A stretch of DNA of 64,000 nt from Candidatus Symbiopectobacterium endolongispinus (GTDB lineage: Bacteria > Pseudomonadota > Gammaproteobacteria > Enterobacterales > Enterobacteriaceae): assembly GCF_018777385.1 (NCBI RefSeq), contig NZ_JAFJYB010000004.1, positions 594,052 through 658,051 of the forward strand. Direction: 5' to 3'. Position 1 is the first letter of the stretch. Each line of letters starts with the position of its first letter. The notes beneath the pieces were generated by a model. The model made no database searches. It saw nothing but the letters and a program-made list of their open reading frames with translations, and was not told the DNA's origin. Below are positions 52,011 through 63,397 of this stretch, piece after piece. Made by a program: the position numbers and the translations under genes.

Positions 52011-52721
52011 ATGTCTGAACCGCTGGCCTCCTTACCTGAGGTTGTCGCCGTTCTGCCCGCCGCCGGAAACGGCAGCAGAATGGAGTGCGACTGTCCAAAA
52101 CAATATCTCACCCTCCATGGAAAAACGCTGCTGGAACATACGCTGGCTGCGCTGTTTCAGCATCCGCACATTCAGCGTGCCGTGGTGGTTATCAGCCCCG
52201 ACGACTGGCGCTTTGCCGCCTTGCCTCTGGCACAGGACCCGCGCGTCAGCGTGGTGTTCGGTGGCAAACAGCGGGCTGATTCGGTGCTGGCCGGCTTGCG
52301 CGCGGTCAGTGATGCGCCCTGGGTGTTGGTGCATGACGCCGCACGTCCGTGTTTGCACCTTCAGGATCTGGATCGCTTGTTACAGCTTGTTCGGCACTGC
52401 GACGTGGGCGGCATTCTTGCTACACCTGTGCGCGATACCATGAAGCGTAGCCAGGGTGAGGCGATTGAGCACACGGTTGATCGCCGCAATTTATGGCACG
52501 CCTTGACGCCGCAACTGTTTCCACGGTTATTATTACAAGATTGCCTGGAGCGCGCGTTACAACAAGGGGCTGTCGTGACCGATGAAGCGTCGGCACTCGA
52601 GTATTGCGGCTATCATCCACAGATTGTTGCAGGGCGTGCTGATAATATTAAAGTGACGCGTCCTGAGGATTTGGCGCTGGCCGAGTTCTACCTGGCTCGA
52701 TTGGCACCGCCAAGCTTGTGA
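52011..52721 (+). CDS. ispD: 2-C-methyl-D-erythritol 4-phosphate cytidylyltransferase
   Basis: MEP-pathway enzyme of isoprenoid synthesis. 236 residues. Nucleotide-binding [11 protein letters not shown] and CPKQY near the N-terminus, then [29 protein letters not shown] and [17 protein letters not shown] at the end. Intact, in the ftsB-ispD-ispF order of all relatives. Confidence 0.96.
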   Translation: MSEPLASLPEVVAVLPAAGNGSRMECDCPKQYLTLHGKTLLEHTLAALFQHPHIQRAVVVISPDDWRFAALPLAQDPRVSVVFGGKQRADSVLAGLRAVSDAPWVLVHDAARPCLHLQDLDRLLQLVRHCDVGGILATPVRDTMKRSQGEAIEHTVDRRNLWHALTPQLFPRLLLQDCLERALQQGAVVTDEASALEYCGYHPQIVAGRADNIKVTRPEDLALAEFYLARLAPPSL

Positions 52722-52779
52722 TGTACCCTTCACCGGTTTCATGTTTCATAACCATTCGCTAATCAAGGAGAATAACCCC

Positions 52780-53277
52780 ATGCGTATTGGTCACGGTTTT
52801 GATGTCCACAAACTGGACGGCGGAGGCCCATTGGTGATCGGCGGGGTTCGTATTCCTTACCCTCAGGGATTGTTGGCGCATTCTGATGGGGATGTGTTGC
52901 TGCATGCGGTAACCGATGCGCTGCTCGGCGCGGCGGCGCTAGGCGATATCGGTAAACTGTTTCCCGACACCGATCCCGCCTACAAAGGCGCGGACAGCCG
53001 CGAACTGCTGCGCCAGGCGTGGCAGCGGATACAAGAAAAAGGCTATCGACTGGGCAATCTGGATGTCACTATCATTGCGCAAGCGCCGAAAATGGCCACG
53101 CATATTCCGCAAATGCGGGTGAATCTGGCAGAAGATCTTCACTGCCATATGGATGACGTCAACGTAAAAGCCACCACCACTGAACAGCTCGGGTTTACCG
53201 GACGTGGAGAAGGGATCGCCTGCGAGGCGGTTGCGCTGTTGGTGAAAGATGAACGGAGTGAAGTGGTCGCATGGTAA
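52780..53277 (+). CDS. ispF: 2-C-methyl-D-erythritol 2,4-cyclodiphosphate synthase
   Basis: MEP-pathway enzyme following IspD and IspE. 165 residues, zinc and substrate motifs [66 protein letters not shown]. Start at 52780 after AAGGAG, overlapping truD by 7 bases at the end. Confidence 0.97.
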   Translation: MRIGHGFDVHKLDGGGPLVIGGVRIPYPQGLLAHSDGDVLLHAVTDALLGAAALGDIGKLFPDTDPAYKGADSRELLRQAWQRIQEKGYRLGNLDVTIIAQAPKMATHIPQMRVNLAEDLHCHMDDVNVKATTTEQLGFTGRGEGIACEAVALLVKDERSEVVAW

Positions 53278-54371
53278 TGCAGCAAGAACCCGCTACGCTC
53301 AACATGGAAAGTCTGTTCTGGCTGCATGGTGAACCGCAGGCGACAGGAACGCTCAAAGCAAGCGCCGATGATTTCCGTGTGGTGGAAGATCTGGGTTTTG
53401 CACCGGACGGCGATGGTGAACATCTGCTGGTTCAGGTACGTAAACGTGGTTGCAACACTTCGTTTGTGGCTGAAGCGTTGGCGAAATTTGCCCGTATTCC
53501 CGCGCGTGCCGTGAGTTATGCTGGCTTGAAAGACCGGCATGCGGTGACGGAGCAGTGGTTTTGCCTGCATTTGCCGGGCAAAGTGTTACCCGATTTCTCC
53601 GCTTTTGCGCTTGAAGGGTGTGAAATCCTTAACAGTGCCCGTCATCGGCGCAAACTGCGTATCGGTGCGTTGCGCGGCAATCAGTTCACGCTGACGCTGC
53701 GCAGTATCAGCGACCGTGCTGCCGTCGAAGCACGGCTAGCGGCGATTGCCGAACAAGGCGTGCCGAACTATTTTGGCAGTCAGCGTTTTGGTCGCGGTGG
53801 CAACAACCTGATTCAGGCGGCACGTTGGGCCAGAGACGAGATTCGCGTTAGCGAGCGCAGTAAACGCAGCTTTTATCTGTAGGCCAGCCGTAGCGCGCTG
53901 TTCAATATCATCGTAAGCCAACGTTTGAGTCAGAGGTTGGCAACGCAAGTGCTGGTGGGTGATGCGCTGCAACTGGCCGGGCGCGGCAGTTGGTTTGTCG
54001 CAAATGAGGACGAGTTAGCGGCACTGCAAACGCGCGTTGATAACCGTGAGCTGTGCGTGACAGCACCGCTGCCCGGCGACGGCGATCCTGGCACTCAGGG
54101 TGACGCGTTGGCGTTTGAACAACGCTGCCTGGTGGGGCATGAGACGCTGCTTGGATTGCTGCGTCGTGAACGGGTGGAGGTTGCGCGCCGTGCCGCGCTG
54201 CTCTATCCGCAGCAGATGTGCTGGTCCTGGCTGGATGATGTGTCGGTCACGCTGGATTTCTGGCTACCGGCAGGCAGTTTTGCCACCAGCGTTGTGCGTG
54301 AGCTCATCACACCGCTTGAACAGATGGATATCGCTGATTTAGATGCCGTGTCTGGTCTAGTAACGATATAG
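53271..54371 (+). pseudogene. truD: tRNA pseudouridine(13) synthase, amber codon and abnormal 3' end
   Basis: Makes pseudouridine 13 in tRNA-Glu. The catalytic region is normal ([13 protein letters not shown] with Asp), as are [15 protein letters not shown] and the [12 protein letters not shown] segment. TAG at 53880-53882 replaces a Ser (TCG) in [16 protein letters not shown]. The frame continues through [17 protein letters not shown] and [17 protein letters not shown]. After that the last residues ([20 protein letters not shown]) are unrelated to the expected end, and the surE gene that should follow is missing. The 203-residue front part alone cannot fold as an active enzyme. Confidence 0.93.
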
Positions 54372-54403
54372 TACCTATGCAGTACCTATATATAGTACCT
54401 ACG
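54369..54403 (+). repeat. triplicated AGTACCTAY motif where surE is missing
   Basis: Three close copies of AGTACCTAT/C at about 54370, 54381 and 54394. No remnant of surE can be read in 54372-54491. Confidence 0.6.
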
Positions 54404-54491
54404 CTATAAGGGTGCGAACTCACGGCAAGGCATTGCCATTATTGAGTAAAGGCATGAAGACGTTAATCACGACTGAGGCTGACGGGATAGG

Positions 54492-55115
54492 GTGAACAAG
54501 CGCATGCAAACGATGCTGACACTGTTGCGTCAGCAGGGCATTCATGACGAGCGATTGCTTAAGGCTATCGAGGCTGTGCCGCGTGAGCGTTTTGTCGACG
54601 AAGCCTTTGAGCATAAGGCTTATGAAAATACCGCGTTGCCGATAGGCTCCGGTCAAACCATCTCTCAGCCTTATATGGTTGCCCGCATGACCGACCTGTT
54701 GCAATTGACGCCCGCGTCTCGCGTACTCGAAATTGGCACCGGTTCCGGCTATCAAACGGCGGTTTTGGCGCATTTGGTAAAGCAGGTTTTTTCCGTTGAG
54801 CGTATCAAAGGGTTGCAATGGCAGGCTAAACGGCGTTTGAAGCAACTGGACCTGCACAATGTTTCCACCCGACACGGCGATGGCTGGCAAGGCTGGCCGT
54901 CACGCGGCCCGTTTGATGCCATTATTGTGACGGCGGCGGCACCTGAAATTCCGAATGCGCTTATAGCGCAATTGGATGAAGGGGGCATTATAGTGCTCCC
55001 GGTGGGAGAACAGTCGCAAACGTTGCAGCGCATACAACGCCACGGTGGAGAATTTGTGGTTAATACCATTGAAACGGTTAAATTTGTTCCACTGGTCAAA
55101 GGCGAACTAGCCTGA
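54492..55115 (+). CDS. pcm: protein-L-isoaspartate O-methyltransferase
   Basis: Repairs isoaspartyl damage in proteins with SAM. 207 residues, SAM motif [18 protein letters not shown], the conserved [18 protein letters not shown] and [23 protein letters not shown] start at 54492 after GATAGG. Intact. In relatives it follows surE, which is lost here. Confidence 0.95.
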   Translation: MNKRMQTMLTLLRQQGIHDERLLKAIEAVPRERFVDEAFEHKAYENTALPIGSGQTISQPYMVARMTDLLQLTPASRVLEIGTGSGYQTAVLAHLVKQVFSVERIKGLQWQAKRRLKQLDLHNVSTRHGDGWQGWPSRGPFDAIIVTAAAPEIPNALIAQLDEGGIIVLPVGEQSQTLQRIQRHGGEFVVNTIETVKFVPLVKGELA

Positions 55116-55315
55116 TACCTTTGCAAGCACGTTTATGGGTATCAGTCATTTACGATTTATTTAAATAGAACTTATTTCAATACAACCCTGTCATAGTGAG
55201 AACGTGTTGATATTGTTAGCATTGAGCGGGTGCCAATGCGGTGATGACAGGGCGGGTCCCGAGTGGTCTCATTAAGGTATTGATTGAGTATTACGGTTAT
55301 AGGGGAGCAAGGCGC

Positions 55316-56344
55316 ATGAGAAGCCAAACGAGAACACTGCGTCAGATGGCGGCGTGCACGGCAATTATTCTGGGGTTGGCGGGATGTTCCAATAACGACA
55401 GCAAACCCGCCCCTATCAGCAGCGTAGGCGGTCAGGGCAATAGCAGCAGCCGCGGTGGAATGCTCGCGACTGCGCCTTCTAATATATCATCTTCCGGTGA
55501 TGCGCCGATCACCACGCGCGATGGCCGCATTGTATACAACCGTAGCTATAACGCCATTCCTAAAGGTAGCTATGGCGGCAGCACCTATACGGTAAAACGG
55601 GGCGATACGTTGTTCTACATCGCCTGGATTACTGGCAGTGATTATCGCGAGTTGGCTCAGCGTAACAATGTCCCTGAGCCTTATAGCCTGAACGTCGGGC
55701 AGGTGCTTCAGGTGAGTGACGGTTCTTCCGCGCCGGTAAGCAGCGGATCGGCCGGCGGCGGTATGCTGGCACCTTCCGATGCCACGCGTGGCGGTGTGCC
55801 TCAGCCGCCATCAATGACGCAAATTCAAGCAACTCAGGTTGATTCTCAGTCAACTAATGCGTATTCTGGAAATTCGGGTAAACAGAATGTAGGTAAGATG
55901 TTGCCTTCCACAGGAGCTGCCGTGACGGCTCCTGTGACTGCCACCGCGGTTGTTGAAAGCAGTGCTCCTGCTGTCGACAGCTGGCGTTGGCCTACTGAGG
56001 GGAAAGTCATAGATAGTTTCTCCGCGTCGGAGGGGGGAAACAAAGGGATTGATATCGCTGGCACTCGTGGGCAACCGATCATGGCGACCGCTTCAGGGCG
56101 TGTTGTTTATGCGGGCAACGCTTTACGCGGGTACGGTAACCTGATCATCATCAAACACGACGATGATTACCTGAGCGCCTATGCCCATAATGACACTATA
56201 CTGGTCCGGGAACAACAAGAGGTCAAGGCGGGTCAACAGATCGCTACCATGGGTAGCACCGGAACCAGTTCAGTACGCTTGCATTTTGAAATTCGTTACA
56301 AGGGGAAATCCGTAAACCCGCTGTGTTACCTTCCGCAGCGATAA
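55316..56344 (+). CDS. nlpD: lipoprotein NlpD, activator of amidase AmiC
   Basis: Outer-membrane lipoprotein that activates AmiC for septal peptidoglycan splitting. Signal peptide ends AIILGLAGC (Cys near residue 25). A LysM domain ([20 protein letters not shown]) lies at about 88-135 and a degenerate M23 domain at about 235-340 ([39 protein letters not shown]). I start at ATG 55316 rather than 55241 because the signal peptide begins there. 342 residues. The main rpoS promoter normally lies within this gene. Confidence 0.94.
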   Translation: MRSQTRTLRQMAACTAIILGLAGCSNNDSKPAPISSVGGQGNSSSRGGMLATAPSNISSSGDAPITTRDGRIVYNRSYNAIPKGSYGGSTYTVKRGDTLFYIAWITGSDYRELAQRNNVPEPYSLNVGQVLQVSDGSSAPVSSGSAGGGMLAPSDATRGGVPQPPSMTQIQATQVDSQSTNAYSGNSGKQNVGKMLPSTGAAVTAPVTATAVVESSAPAVDSWRWPTEGKVIDSFSASEGGNKGIDIAGTRGQPIMATASGRVVYAGNALRGYGNLIIIKHDDDYLSAYAHNDTILVREQQEVKAGQQIATMGSTGTSSVRLHFEIRYKGKSVNPLCYLPQR

Positions 56345-56397
56345 ATCGGGCAGAGTATTTCGGTATTCTGCCAAGGGATCACGGGTAGGAGCCACTT

Positions 56398-57390
56398 ATG
56401 AGCCAAAGCACGTTGAAAGTTAACGAGTTACATGATGATGCTGAGTTCGAGGAAAATGGACTTGATGTTTTTGACGAAAAGGCGCTAGCGGAGGAAGAAG
56501 CGGGGGATAATGAGGCATCCGACGATGAGTTGTTATCCCAAAGTGCAGCCCAGCGTGTGCTGGATGCTACCCAACTCTATTTAGGGGAGATCGGTTACTC
56601 TCCGCTTCTGACCGCTGAAGAAGAAGTCTTTTTTGCCCGTAGAGCGCTGCGCGGTGATGTTTCATCGCGACGCCGTATGATTGAAAGTAACCTGCGGCTG
56701 GTGGTGAAAATTGCCCGTCGCTACAACAATCGCGGTCTGGCGCTGTTGGATCTCATCGAAGAAGGTAATCTTGGTTTGATCCGTGCGGTTGAGAAGTTCG
56801 ATCCCGAAAGGGGTTTCCGCTTTTCAACCTATGCCACATGGTGGATTCGCCAAACGATTGAACGGGCTATCATGAACCAAACCCGTACGATTCGTCTGCC
56901 TATCCATATCGTTAAAGAATTGAACGTTTATCTGCGTACCGCGCGTGAGCTTTCACATAAGCTGGATCACGAGCCCAGTGCGGAAGAGATCGCCGAGCAG
57001 CTCGACAAACCTGTTGATGACGTAAATCGCATGTTGCGCTTGAATGAGCGTATCACATCGGTCGATACGCCATTGGGTGGGGACTCTGATAAAGCGCTGT
57101 TGGATATTCTGGCGGATGAAAAAAACAACGGACCAGAAGACACCACGCAAAACAATGATATGAAACAAAATATCGTTAAATGGTTGTTCGAACTGAACGC
57201 TAAACAGCGTGAAGTGCTGGCTCGTCGTTTTGGGCTGCTGGGGTATGAAGCGGCAACGCTTGGAGACGTTGGTCGTGAAATTGGCTTGACCCGTGAACGC
57301 GTGCGCCAAATTCAGGTGGAAGGGCTGCGCCGTTTGCGTGAAATTTTGCAAGTACATGGGCTGGATATTGAAGAGCTGTTTCGTGAATAA
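56398..57390 (+). CDS. rpoS: stationary-phase sigma factor RpoS
   Basis: Sigma-S, the general stress and stationary-phase sigma factor. 330 residues, full length. Region 1.2/2 ([54 protein letters not shown]), region 3 and region 4.2 helix-turn-helix ([19 protein letters not shown]). Follows nlpD by 53 bases. Intact, unlike barA, which in E. coli also feeds into rpoS expression. Confidence 0.98.
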   Translation: MSQSTLKVNELHDDAEFEENGLDVFDEKALAEEEAGDNEASDDELLSQSAAQRVLDATQLYLGEIGYSPLLTAEEEVFFARRALRGDVSSRRRMIESNLRLVVKIARRYNNRGLALLDLIEEGNLGLIRAVEKFDPERGFRFSTYATWWIRQTIERAIMNQTRTIRLPIHIVKELNVYLRTARELSHKLDHEPSAEEIAEQLDKPVDDVNRMLRLNERITSVDTPLGGDSDKALLDILADEKNNGPEDTTQNNDMKQNIVKWLFELNAKQREVLARRFGLLGYEAATLGDVGREIGLTRERVRQIQVEGLRRLREILQVHGLDIEELFRE

Positions 57391-57443
57391 CGGAGCAGAA
57401 GTGAATGCCGTATTTACACGTTGAGTCGACTATAAGTCAAATA

Positions 57444-57474
57444 AAAGAGGTGGGGAAAACCCCACCTCTTTTTT
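57444..57474. terminator. terminator between rpoS and proS
   Basis: AAAGAGGTGGGG, loop AAAA, CCCCACCTCTTTTTT. A-rich on one side and T-rich on the other, so it can terminate both convergent genes. Confidence 0.92.
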
Positions 57475-57492
57475 ATGCTTTATTGCTGCGTA

Positions 57493-59211
57493 TTAACGAA
57501 CGGTATTGGCGGACAAAAAATCAACGATCTCGCCGACCTTGATCATCTTTTTCCCTCCGTCGCGACGATATTTATATTCGATCTCGTCGTTATCCAGATT
57601 GCGATCGCCAATGACGATAGTGTGCGGCACGCCGATTAATTCCATATCCGCAAACATCACACCCGGGCGCTCTTTACGATCGTCGAGCAGCACATCGATA
57701 CCTTTGGTGCGCAGTTGCTGATAAATGTCTTCAGCCAGTTCTTTCACGCGGAACGATTTGTGCATGTTCATCGGCAGGATCGCCACCTGGAAGGGGGCGA
57801 TGGCGTCATGCCAGATAATGCCACGATCGTCATGGTTCTGTTCGATGGCGGCAGCCACTACGCGCGTCACCCCGATACCGTAACAGCCCATGGTCAGGAT
57901 CTGGTTACGACCATCTTCACCTTGCACGCTGGCTTGCAGCGCCTGGGAGTACTTGGTGCCCAGTTGGAAGATGTGACCCACTTCGATGCCGCGTTTGATT
58001 AACAGGGTGCCTTTTCCATCCGGGCTGGCATCGCCTTCAACAACGTTGCGGATATCTGCCACTTGCGGCAGTGCAACGTCACGCTCCCAGTTAATGTCAA
58101 AGAAGTGTTTGCCGTCCTGGTTTGCGCCAGCGCCGAAATCGCTCATTGCCGCGACGGTGCGATCGATAATCACCGGTATTGGCATATTAACCGGGCCTAG
58201 TGAGCCTGGGCCTGCACCAACGATGTCGCGAATCTCAGCCTCGATTGCGAAGGTCAGCGGGCTGGCAACCTGCTCCAGTTTTTCCGCTTTCACTTCATTC
58301 AGCTCATGATCGCCGCGCACCAGTAGGGCAATCAGCTTGTGTCCGCTCTCTTGTGTCGCTTTCACCAGCAGCGTTTTGACCGTTTTTTCGATCGGCAGGT
58401 TAAACTGCTCAACCAACTCGGCGATGGTTTTGGCGTTGGGGGTATCAACCAGACGCATCTCTTCTTTCGCTTCTGCACGTCCCAGCGTGGGGGCAACGGC
58501 TTCAGCAAATTCGATATTGGCGGCGTACTCGGAGTCAGTAGAGAAAACGATGTCGTCTTCGCCGCTCTGCGCCAGCACCTGGAATTCGTGTGATGCGCTG
58601 CCACCGATGGAGCCGGTATCCGCCTGAACCGCGCGGAAGTTCAACCCCATGCGGCTAAATGCACGGCTATAGGCGTCGTACATCGCGTCATAGGTGACCT
58701 GCAATGATTCCTGCGAGGTATGGAACGAGTAGGCATCTTTCATGATGAATTCGCGAGAACGCATCACGCCGAAACGCGGGCGCACTTCATCGCGGAATTT
58801 GGTCTGGATCTGGAACAGATTCAGCGGCAACTGCTTATAAGAGCTGAGCTCGTTGCGCACCAGATCGGTAATCACTTCTTCATGCGTTGGACCGAGAACA
58901 AACGGGCGGTCACCGCGATCGACAAAGCGCAGCAATTCCGGGCCGTACTGTTCCCAGCGGCCACTCTCCTGCCACAGATCGGCGGGTTGTACCACGGGCA
59001 TGGAAATCTCGATAGCACCGGCGTTGTTCATCTTTTCACGCACGATGTTTTCGACTTTCTTCAGAACTCGGTAGCCGGTCGGCAACCAGGTGTATAACCC
59101 GGAGGCCAGCTTGCGGATCATCCCTGCGCGCAGCATCAACTGATGGCTGATGACTTCCGCGTCGGCAGGTGTCTCCTTCAGGGTGGAGAGCAGATATTGG
59201 CTAGTACGCAT
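57493..59211 (-). CDS. proS: prolyl-tRNA synthetase
   Basis: Class II synthetase that charges tRNA-Pro. 572 residues, identical in length to E. coli. Motif 2 ([21 protein letters not shown], within 20-residue steps), an editing (INS) domain in the middle ([13 protein letters not shown]), motif 3 and anticodon-binding C-terminus ([20 protein letters not shown]). Intact. In E. coli proS is far from rpoS; here they are adjacent and convergent. Confidence 0.97.
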   Translation of the reverse strand: MRTSQYLLSTLKETPADAEVISHQLMLRAGMIRKLASGLYTWLPTGYRVLKKVENIVREKMNNAGAIEISMPVVQPADLWQESGRWEQYGPELLRFVDRGDRPFVLGPTHEEVITDLVRNELSSYKQLPLNLFQIQTKFRDEVRPRFGVMRSREFIMKDAYSFHTSQESLQVTYDAMYDAYSRAFSRMGLNFRAVQADTGSIGGSASHEFQVLAQSGEDDIVFSTDSEYAANIEFAEAVAPTLGRAEAKEEMRLVDTPNAKTIAELVEQFNLPIEKTVKTLLVKATQESGHKLIALLVRGDHELNEVKAEKLEQVASPLTFAIEAEIRDIVGAGPGSLGPVNMPIPVIIDRTVAAMSDFGAGANQDGKHFFDINWERDVALPQVADIRNVVEGDASPDGKGTLLIKRGIEVGHIFQLGTKYSQALQASVQGEDGRNQILTMGCYGIGVTRVVAAAIEQNHDDRGIIWHDAIAPFQVAILPMNMHKSFRVKELAEDIYQQLRTKGIDVLLDDRKERPGVMFADMELIGVPHTIVIGDRNLDNDEIEYKYRRDGGKKMIKVGEIVDFLSANTVR

Positions 59212-59395
59212 GGTGTTTTAGTTCCGTCAGAACGCAAAGTAATGGGCACCGATGTGCCCCAAAACGAGATGCAAAGAGCCATGTAGGCCCTTAAACACGA
59301 TAAAGTGGCTTAGTGTAACAGTGACTTTCCTTCGTCAAAAGTGGGCGGCGTGAATTTTATGGCGCGCAGGTCATGGATAACGATTCAATTTTCGC

Positions 59396-60106
59396 TTAGC
59401 GCGGTGCTGGCTCAAGGCTGAGCACTTCCGTCCGCATGTCCGTTACGCGCCAGCGCACGCTGAATTCCAGCAACAGGGCGGCGTAATCACGCGAGACTTC
59501 CACCTTGCGGTACGCCGGGCGTGGATCCTGATTCAACATCTGGGTGATAAAAAGGCGCAGGTGTGGGTAAGTGGATTGATGTTGCGCCAGTTGTTGCTCT
59601 GCCAGTGCAGAAAAATACACGGGCATCGCGGTGTCGGGTGCCTGTTGCGCGAAACCGCCGATGGCATCAGGCACGCTCTCCGCAAAGGGCAAATAGGGTT
59701 TGATATCAACCACTGGCGTACCATCGACCAGATCGAGGCTACCCAACTGTAAGATAACGCTGTCGCGTGTGGTCTTTATCCCTTTCAGTCGGACCAACGA
59801 CATACCGATTGGATTCGGACGAAACGTGGAACGTGTGGCGAAAACCCCCATACGCGCATTGCCGCCCAAACGGGGAGGGCGCACCGTTGGTCGCCAGCCC
59901 TGTTCCATGGTGTGGTGAAAAACAAATAACACCCAAATATGGCTGAACGCGTCCAGCCCACGCACCGCTTCTGGCTGGTGGTAGGGCGGCAGAAGATGCA
60001 GTTCTCCGTCGCCATCTTCAATCAGGCCGGGTTGCCGTGGCACGGCGAATTTTTCTTTATAAGGCGAACGGATAACGCCAATCTGATCGAAATGATAGGT
60101 GGTCAT
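59396..60106 (-). CDS. trmO: tRNA m6t6A37 methyltransferase
   Basis: Also called TsaA/YaeB; N-methylates t6A37 in tRNA-Thr. 236 residues: GVIRSPYKEKFAVPRQPGL, HIWVLFVFHHTMEQGW, ATRSTFRPNPIGMSLVRL, LDLVDGTPVVDIKPYLPFAE. Intact and of usual length. It precedes rcsF-type gene order seen in E. coli (rcsF-trmO-proS). Confidence 0.95.
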   Translation of the reverse strand: MTTYHFDQIGVIRSPYKEKFAVPRQPGLIEDGDGELHLLPPYHQPEAVRGLDAFSHIWVLFVFHHTMEQGWRPTVRPPRLGGNARMGVFATRSTFRPNPIGMSLVRLKGIKTTRDSVILQLGSLDLVDGTPVVDIKPYLPFAESVPDAIGGFAQQAPDTAMPVYFSALAEQQLAQHQSTYPHLRLFITQMLNQDPRPAYRKVEVSRDYAALLLEFSVRWRVTDMRTEVLSLEPAPR

Positions 60107-60115
60107 TGCCCGGCT

Positions 60116-60523
60116 TTATTGAGAAGAAATTTTCAGTGCAGTGCCTTCACAAATGGCCTGCCGATAGCAGCCTGCAACGCCACTAACGACCTGACAGTTG
60201 TGCACCAGAACCGCATTGGCGCGCATCGCTGTTGCACGCGTTTGCAGACGGCGGCGGGCATTTGCAACCGTCGCGGGCGTATCTTGCACGCTAGCCTGGC
60301 ACACAGAGCCAGATACTTCGCCCATATCGCGGAACGGTTTACTCACCAACTCTTCCGCATTGTTATACAACACGGCGGTTGCCGGACGCGGAGCCGGTTT
60401 CGCTTTGGCCGGAGCTTCGACAGCAGGTTCGATAACTGGTTGCGGTGTGGATACCGTTTTGGGTTGCAGCAAGGAACATCCTGTTAATGACAGCGCTAAA
60501 AACACGAGCGGTATAGCACGCAT
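60116..60523 (-). CDS. rcsF: outer-membrane lipoprotein RcsF
   Basis: Sensor that triggers the Rcs envelope-stress phosphorelay. 135 residues with lipobox FLALSLTGC, a Pro/Lys-rich linker (EAPAKAKPAPRPAT) and the folded domain with four Cys (GSVCQAS, VHNCQVV, VAGCYRQAICEG) that form the two non-consecutive disulfides. Intact. Confidence 0.95.
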   Translation of the reverse strand: MRAIPLVFLALSLTGCSLLQPKTVSTPQPVIEPAVEAPAKAKPAPRPATAVLYNNAEELVSKPFRDMGEVSGSVCQASVQDTPATVANARRRLQTRATAMRANAVLVHNCQVVSGVAGCYRQAICEGTALKISSQ

Positions 60524-60588
60524 AGCATTTCCTCTCTACTATTCTTCTTTTGAAGTGCGCTTATTGAAGCAAGCTATGACACAAATAA

Positions 60589-60615
60589 CAAGACGGGCAC
60601 CGAGGCCCGTCTTGA
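60589..60615 (-). terminator. terminator of metNIQ
   Basis: ACAAGACGGGC, loop ACCGA, GGCCCGTCTTGA; on the minus strand the stem is followed by a T-rich stretch (TTGTTATTTG). It lies between metQ and rcsF. Confidence 0.82.
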
Positions 60616-60649
60616 AATAATTGTCACTCGCGTATCGTATCGGGTGATA

Positions 60650-61465
60650 TTACCAGCCTTTCACCGCGCCGCCGTTGAAAATCTTGTTGGCCGCTTCATA
60701 AACTTCGTCTGACTGGTAAGCCTGAACGAATTTCTTTACATTGGCCGCGTCTTTGTTGTCTTCACGTGACACAATCAGGTTTACGTACGGAGAGCCTTTC
60801 TCTTCCACGAACAGACCGTCTTTGGTCGGCGTCAGGTTAATCTGGCTGGCATAGGTGGTGTTGATGATAGCCAGTGCGATTTGATCGTCATCCAGAGAGC
60901 GTGGCAGTTGCGGTGCTTCCAATTCGACCAGTTTCAGGTTTTTCGGGTTTTCAACCACGTCCAGCACGGTCGGCAGCAGGCCAACGTTATCTTTCAGTTT
61001 GACCAGACCCTGTTTTTGCAGCAGCAGCAGAGGTCGACCCAGGTTGGTCGGATCGTTAGGCAGTGCAATTTGCGCCCCGTTTTGCAGCTCGTCTAATGAT
61101 TTAATTTTTTTAGAGTAGCCAGCGATCGGGTAGACAAAACTATTGCCGACAGCAACCAGTTTGTAGCCACGGTCTTTGATCTGTTGGTCCAGATAAGGTT
61201 TGTGCTGGAAGGCATTCAGGTCGATATCCCCTTTACTCAGCGCTTCGTTCGGCAGCACGTAATCGTTAAAGGACACCAGTTCCACGGTCAGGCCATATTT
61301 GTCTTTAGCCACTTTCTGTGCAACTTCAGCAACTTGTTGCTCAGCACCCACAATAACACCGACTTTGATGTGGTTCGGGTCTTTTTCTTCTTGTCCGCAG
61401 CCTGCCAGCGCCAGTGCACCCAGTAGCGTACCCAGTGCGGCGACGGTTTTAAATTTGATTGTCAT
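60650..61465 (-). CDS. metQ: methionine-binding lipoprotein MetQ
   Basis: Substrate-binding protein for D- and L-methionine. 271 residues, lipobox LLGALALAGC, NlpA family core: DYVLPNEALSKGDIDLNAFQ, HKPYLDQQ, ALPNDPTNLGRPLLLL, NTTYASQ. Intact. Last gene of metNIQ. Confidence 0.96.
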   Translation of the reverse strand: MTIKFKTVAALGTLLGALALAGCGQEEKDPNHIKVGVIVGAEQQVAEVAQKVAKDKYGLTVELVSFNDYVLPNEALSKGDIDLNAFQHKPYLDQQIKDRGYKLVAVGNSFVYPIAGYSKKIKSLDELQNGAQIALPNDPTNLGRPLLLLQKQGLVKLKDNVGLLPTVLDVVENPKNLKLVELEAPQLPRSLDDDQIALAIINTTYASQINLTPTKDGLFVEEKGSPYVNLIVSREDNKDAANVKKFVQAYQSDEVYEAANKIFNGGAVKGW

Positions 61466-61535
61466 TTCCTTAACCTCTGCATATTTAACGTTTTGCGGCT
61501 TGCCGACAGCGGCATAGTCCGACGTGTAGTAAAAC

Positions 61536-62189
61536 TTATTTATGAGTCACTGCCCGTACCGTGCGATCGCCTACGAATTGGATTAGGTAGACCAGAACAA
61601 CCAGTAATATTAATACCGTATTCATGACTGTGGCGTTATAACCAATGTATCCATACTGATAACCAATTTGACCTAACCCACCGGCACCGACTGCACCCCC
61701 CATTGCAGAATAGCCTACCAGGGTGATAAGTGTGATGGTGGCGGCATTGATCAGACCGGGAAGTGCTTCTGGCAGCAGAATCTTACGAATAATTTGTAAC
61801 GGCGTGGCCCCCATAGCGCGCACGGCCTCGATCAATCCGCTGGAGATTTCCAGCAGGGCGTTTTCTACCATACGCGCGATAAACGGCGCTGCGCCTACGG
61901 TCAATGGCACAATGGCTGCCTTCAACCCGATAGAGGTGCCGACGATGGCGCGTGTGAACGGAATCATCCACACCAGCAAAATAATGAACGGAATAGAACG
62001 GAAAATATTCACCAACGCTGACAGTGTGCGATACAGCGGCGGGTTGGCAACGATCTGACCTGGACGGGTAATATAAAGCATCACGCCAACCGGCAATCCC
62101 AGCACAAAGCCAAAGAAGCCGGAAACAAACGTCATCACAACAGTTTCCCAAACGCCTTTCGCCATCAACCACATCATTGCTTCAGACAT
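61536..62189 (-). CDS. metI: methionine ABC transporter permease MetI
   Basis: Inner-membrane permease of the methionine importer. 217 residues from ATG 62189 ([20 protein letters not shown]), five membrane segments, EAA motif region [20 protein letters not shown]. Start overlaps the end of metN by 8 bases. Intact. Confidence 0.95.
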   Translation of the reverse strand: MSEAMMWLMAKGVWETVVMTFVSGFFGFVLGLPVGVMLYITRPGQIVANPPLYRTLSALVNIFRSIPFIILLVWMIPFTRAIVGTSIGLKAAIVPLTVGAAPFIARMVENALLEISSGLIEAVRAMGATPLQIIRKILLPEALPGLINAATITLITLVGYSAMGGAVGAGGLGQIGYQYGYIGYNATVMNTVLILLVVLVYLIQFVGDRTVRAVTHK

Positions 62190-63216
62190 AGCCCAGCACC
62201 TCAACTTTCACATGGTGTTCCTGTAAAAACGCGATGGCGGCCACCATGTCCTGTTCTTCGCCGTGCATCTCGGCCAACATGATGCCGAATTTGACGTCAC
62301 CTGCGTAATCCATCTGCGCACTGATGATATTGTTATTGACGTTAAAGCAGCGCGCGATCGTTGAAAGTAACGGCGCATCGACGGATTGACCGGTAAATTC
62401 CAGCCGTAGCAGCGGGGTGTTCTGGTCGTTGTGCGGTGCGGCGATGAGCCGGGATTGGTAATCCTCGGGGATATCCAGATGTAGCGTAGACTGAATAAAG
62501 GTTTGTGCCAGAGGCGTTTTAGGGTGAGAGAACACTTCGCTGACCGTGTCCTGCTCAATCAATTGACCGCCACTGATCACGGCTACCTGATCGCAGATGC
62601 GTTTTACCACATCCATTTCATGGGTGATCAACAGGATGGTTATCCCTAAACGGCGATTAATGTCTTTGAGCAATTCGAGAATGGAACGCGTAGTGGCCGG
62701 ATCGAGCGCACTGGTGGCCTCGTCACACAGCAGTACCTTAGGATTGCTGGCCAGCGCGCGAGCAATCGCAACGCGCTGCTTTTGCCCGCCGGACAGATTT
62801 GCCGGGTAAGCATCGTGCTTGTCCGATAACCCCACCAGTTCGAGCAGTTCGTTGACACGGCTGGTAATTTCGTTTTTTGGCGTGGTGTCCAGCTCAAGAG
62901 GCAGAGCCACGTTACCAAACACGGTACGAGACGCCAAAAGATTAAAGTGCTGGAAGATCATGCCAATCTGGCGGCGTGCCTTGGTTAACTGCGCTTCGGA
63001 CAGCGCCATCAAATCCTGGTCACCAACCAATACCTCACCGTGTGTCGGGCGCTCCAGCAAATTTACACAGCGGATCAACGTACTTTTACCTGCGCCAGAT
63101 GCGCCGATAACCCCATAGATCTGCCCAGCAGGGACGTACAGACTGACATTGTCCAGTGCTGTGATGGTCCGGCCTTTCTGCTGGAAAATTTTTGTAATGT
63201 TAGAAAGTTTAATCAT
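62182..63216 (-). CDS. metN: methionine ABC transporter ATPase MetN
   Basis: ATPase of the methionine importer. 344 residues: Walker [30 protein letters not shown], Walker [14 protein letters not shown], plus the C-terminal NIL (ACT-like) regulatory domain ([18 protein letters not shown]) that senses methionine. First gene of metNIQ. Intact, in contrast to the damaged sulfate pathway. Confidence 0.96.
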   Translation of the reverse strand: MIKLSNITKIFQQKGRTITALDNVSLYVPAGQIYGVIGASGAGKSTLIRCVNLLERPTHGEVLVGDQDLMALSEAQLTKARRQIGMIFQHFNLLASRTVFGNVALPLELDTTPKNEITSRVNELLELVGLSDKHDAYPANLSGGQKQRVAIARALASNPKVLLCDEATSALDPATTRSILELLKDINRRLGITILLITHEMDVVKRICDQVAVISGGQLIEQDTVSEVFSHPKTPLAQTFIQSTLHLDIPEDYQSRLIAAPHNDQNTPLLRLEFTGQSVDAPLLSTIARCFNVNNNIISAQMDYAGDVKFGIMLAEMHGEEQDMVAAIAFLQEHHVKVEVLGYV

Positions 63217-63288
63217 CTTTATTTATCGTAAGTGCCTATCGCTGGATAGATCAACGTCTGCCGTATGCAGAATATTGTACGGATGTTA

Positions 63289-63304
63289 GGGCATCTAGAC
63301 GTCT
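63289..63304 (-). promoter_or_regulatory. MetJ operator (met boxes)
   Basis: AGACGTCT at 63297-63304 is a perfect met box, with a weaker GGGCATCT box directly before it (63289-63296). It lies between metN and the divergent gmhB, about 75-85 bases upstream of the metN start. MetJ with SAM would repress metNIQ when methionine is plentiful. Confidence 0.75.
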
Positions 63305-63397
63305 AAGTCAATTTACTTTGTCGTTATGACGCATTCTCGCAAAGTACAAAAACATGCGATACTAACGCGCAAATAACGCCATCAGGAGCACATAGCA

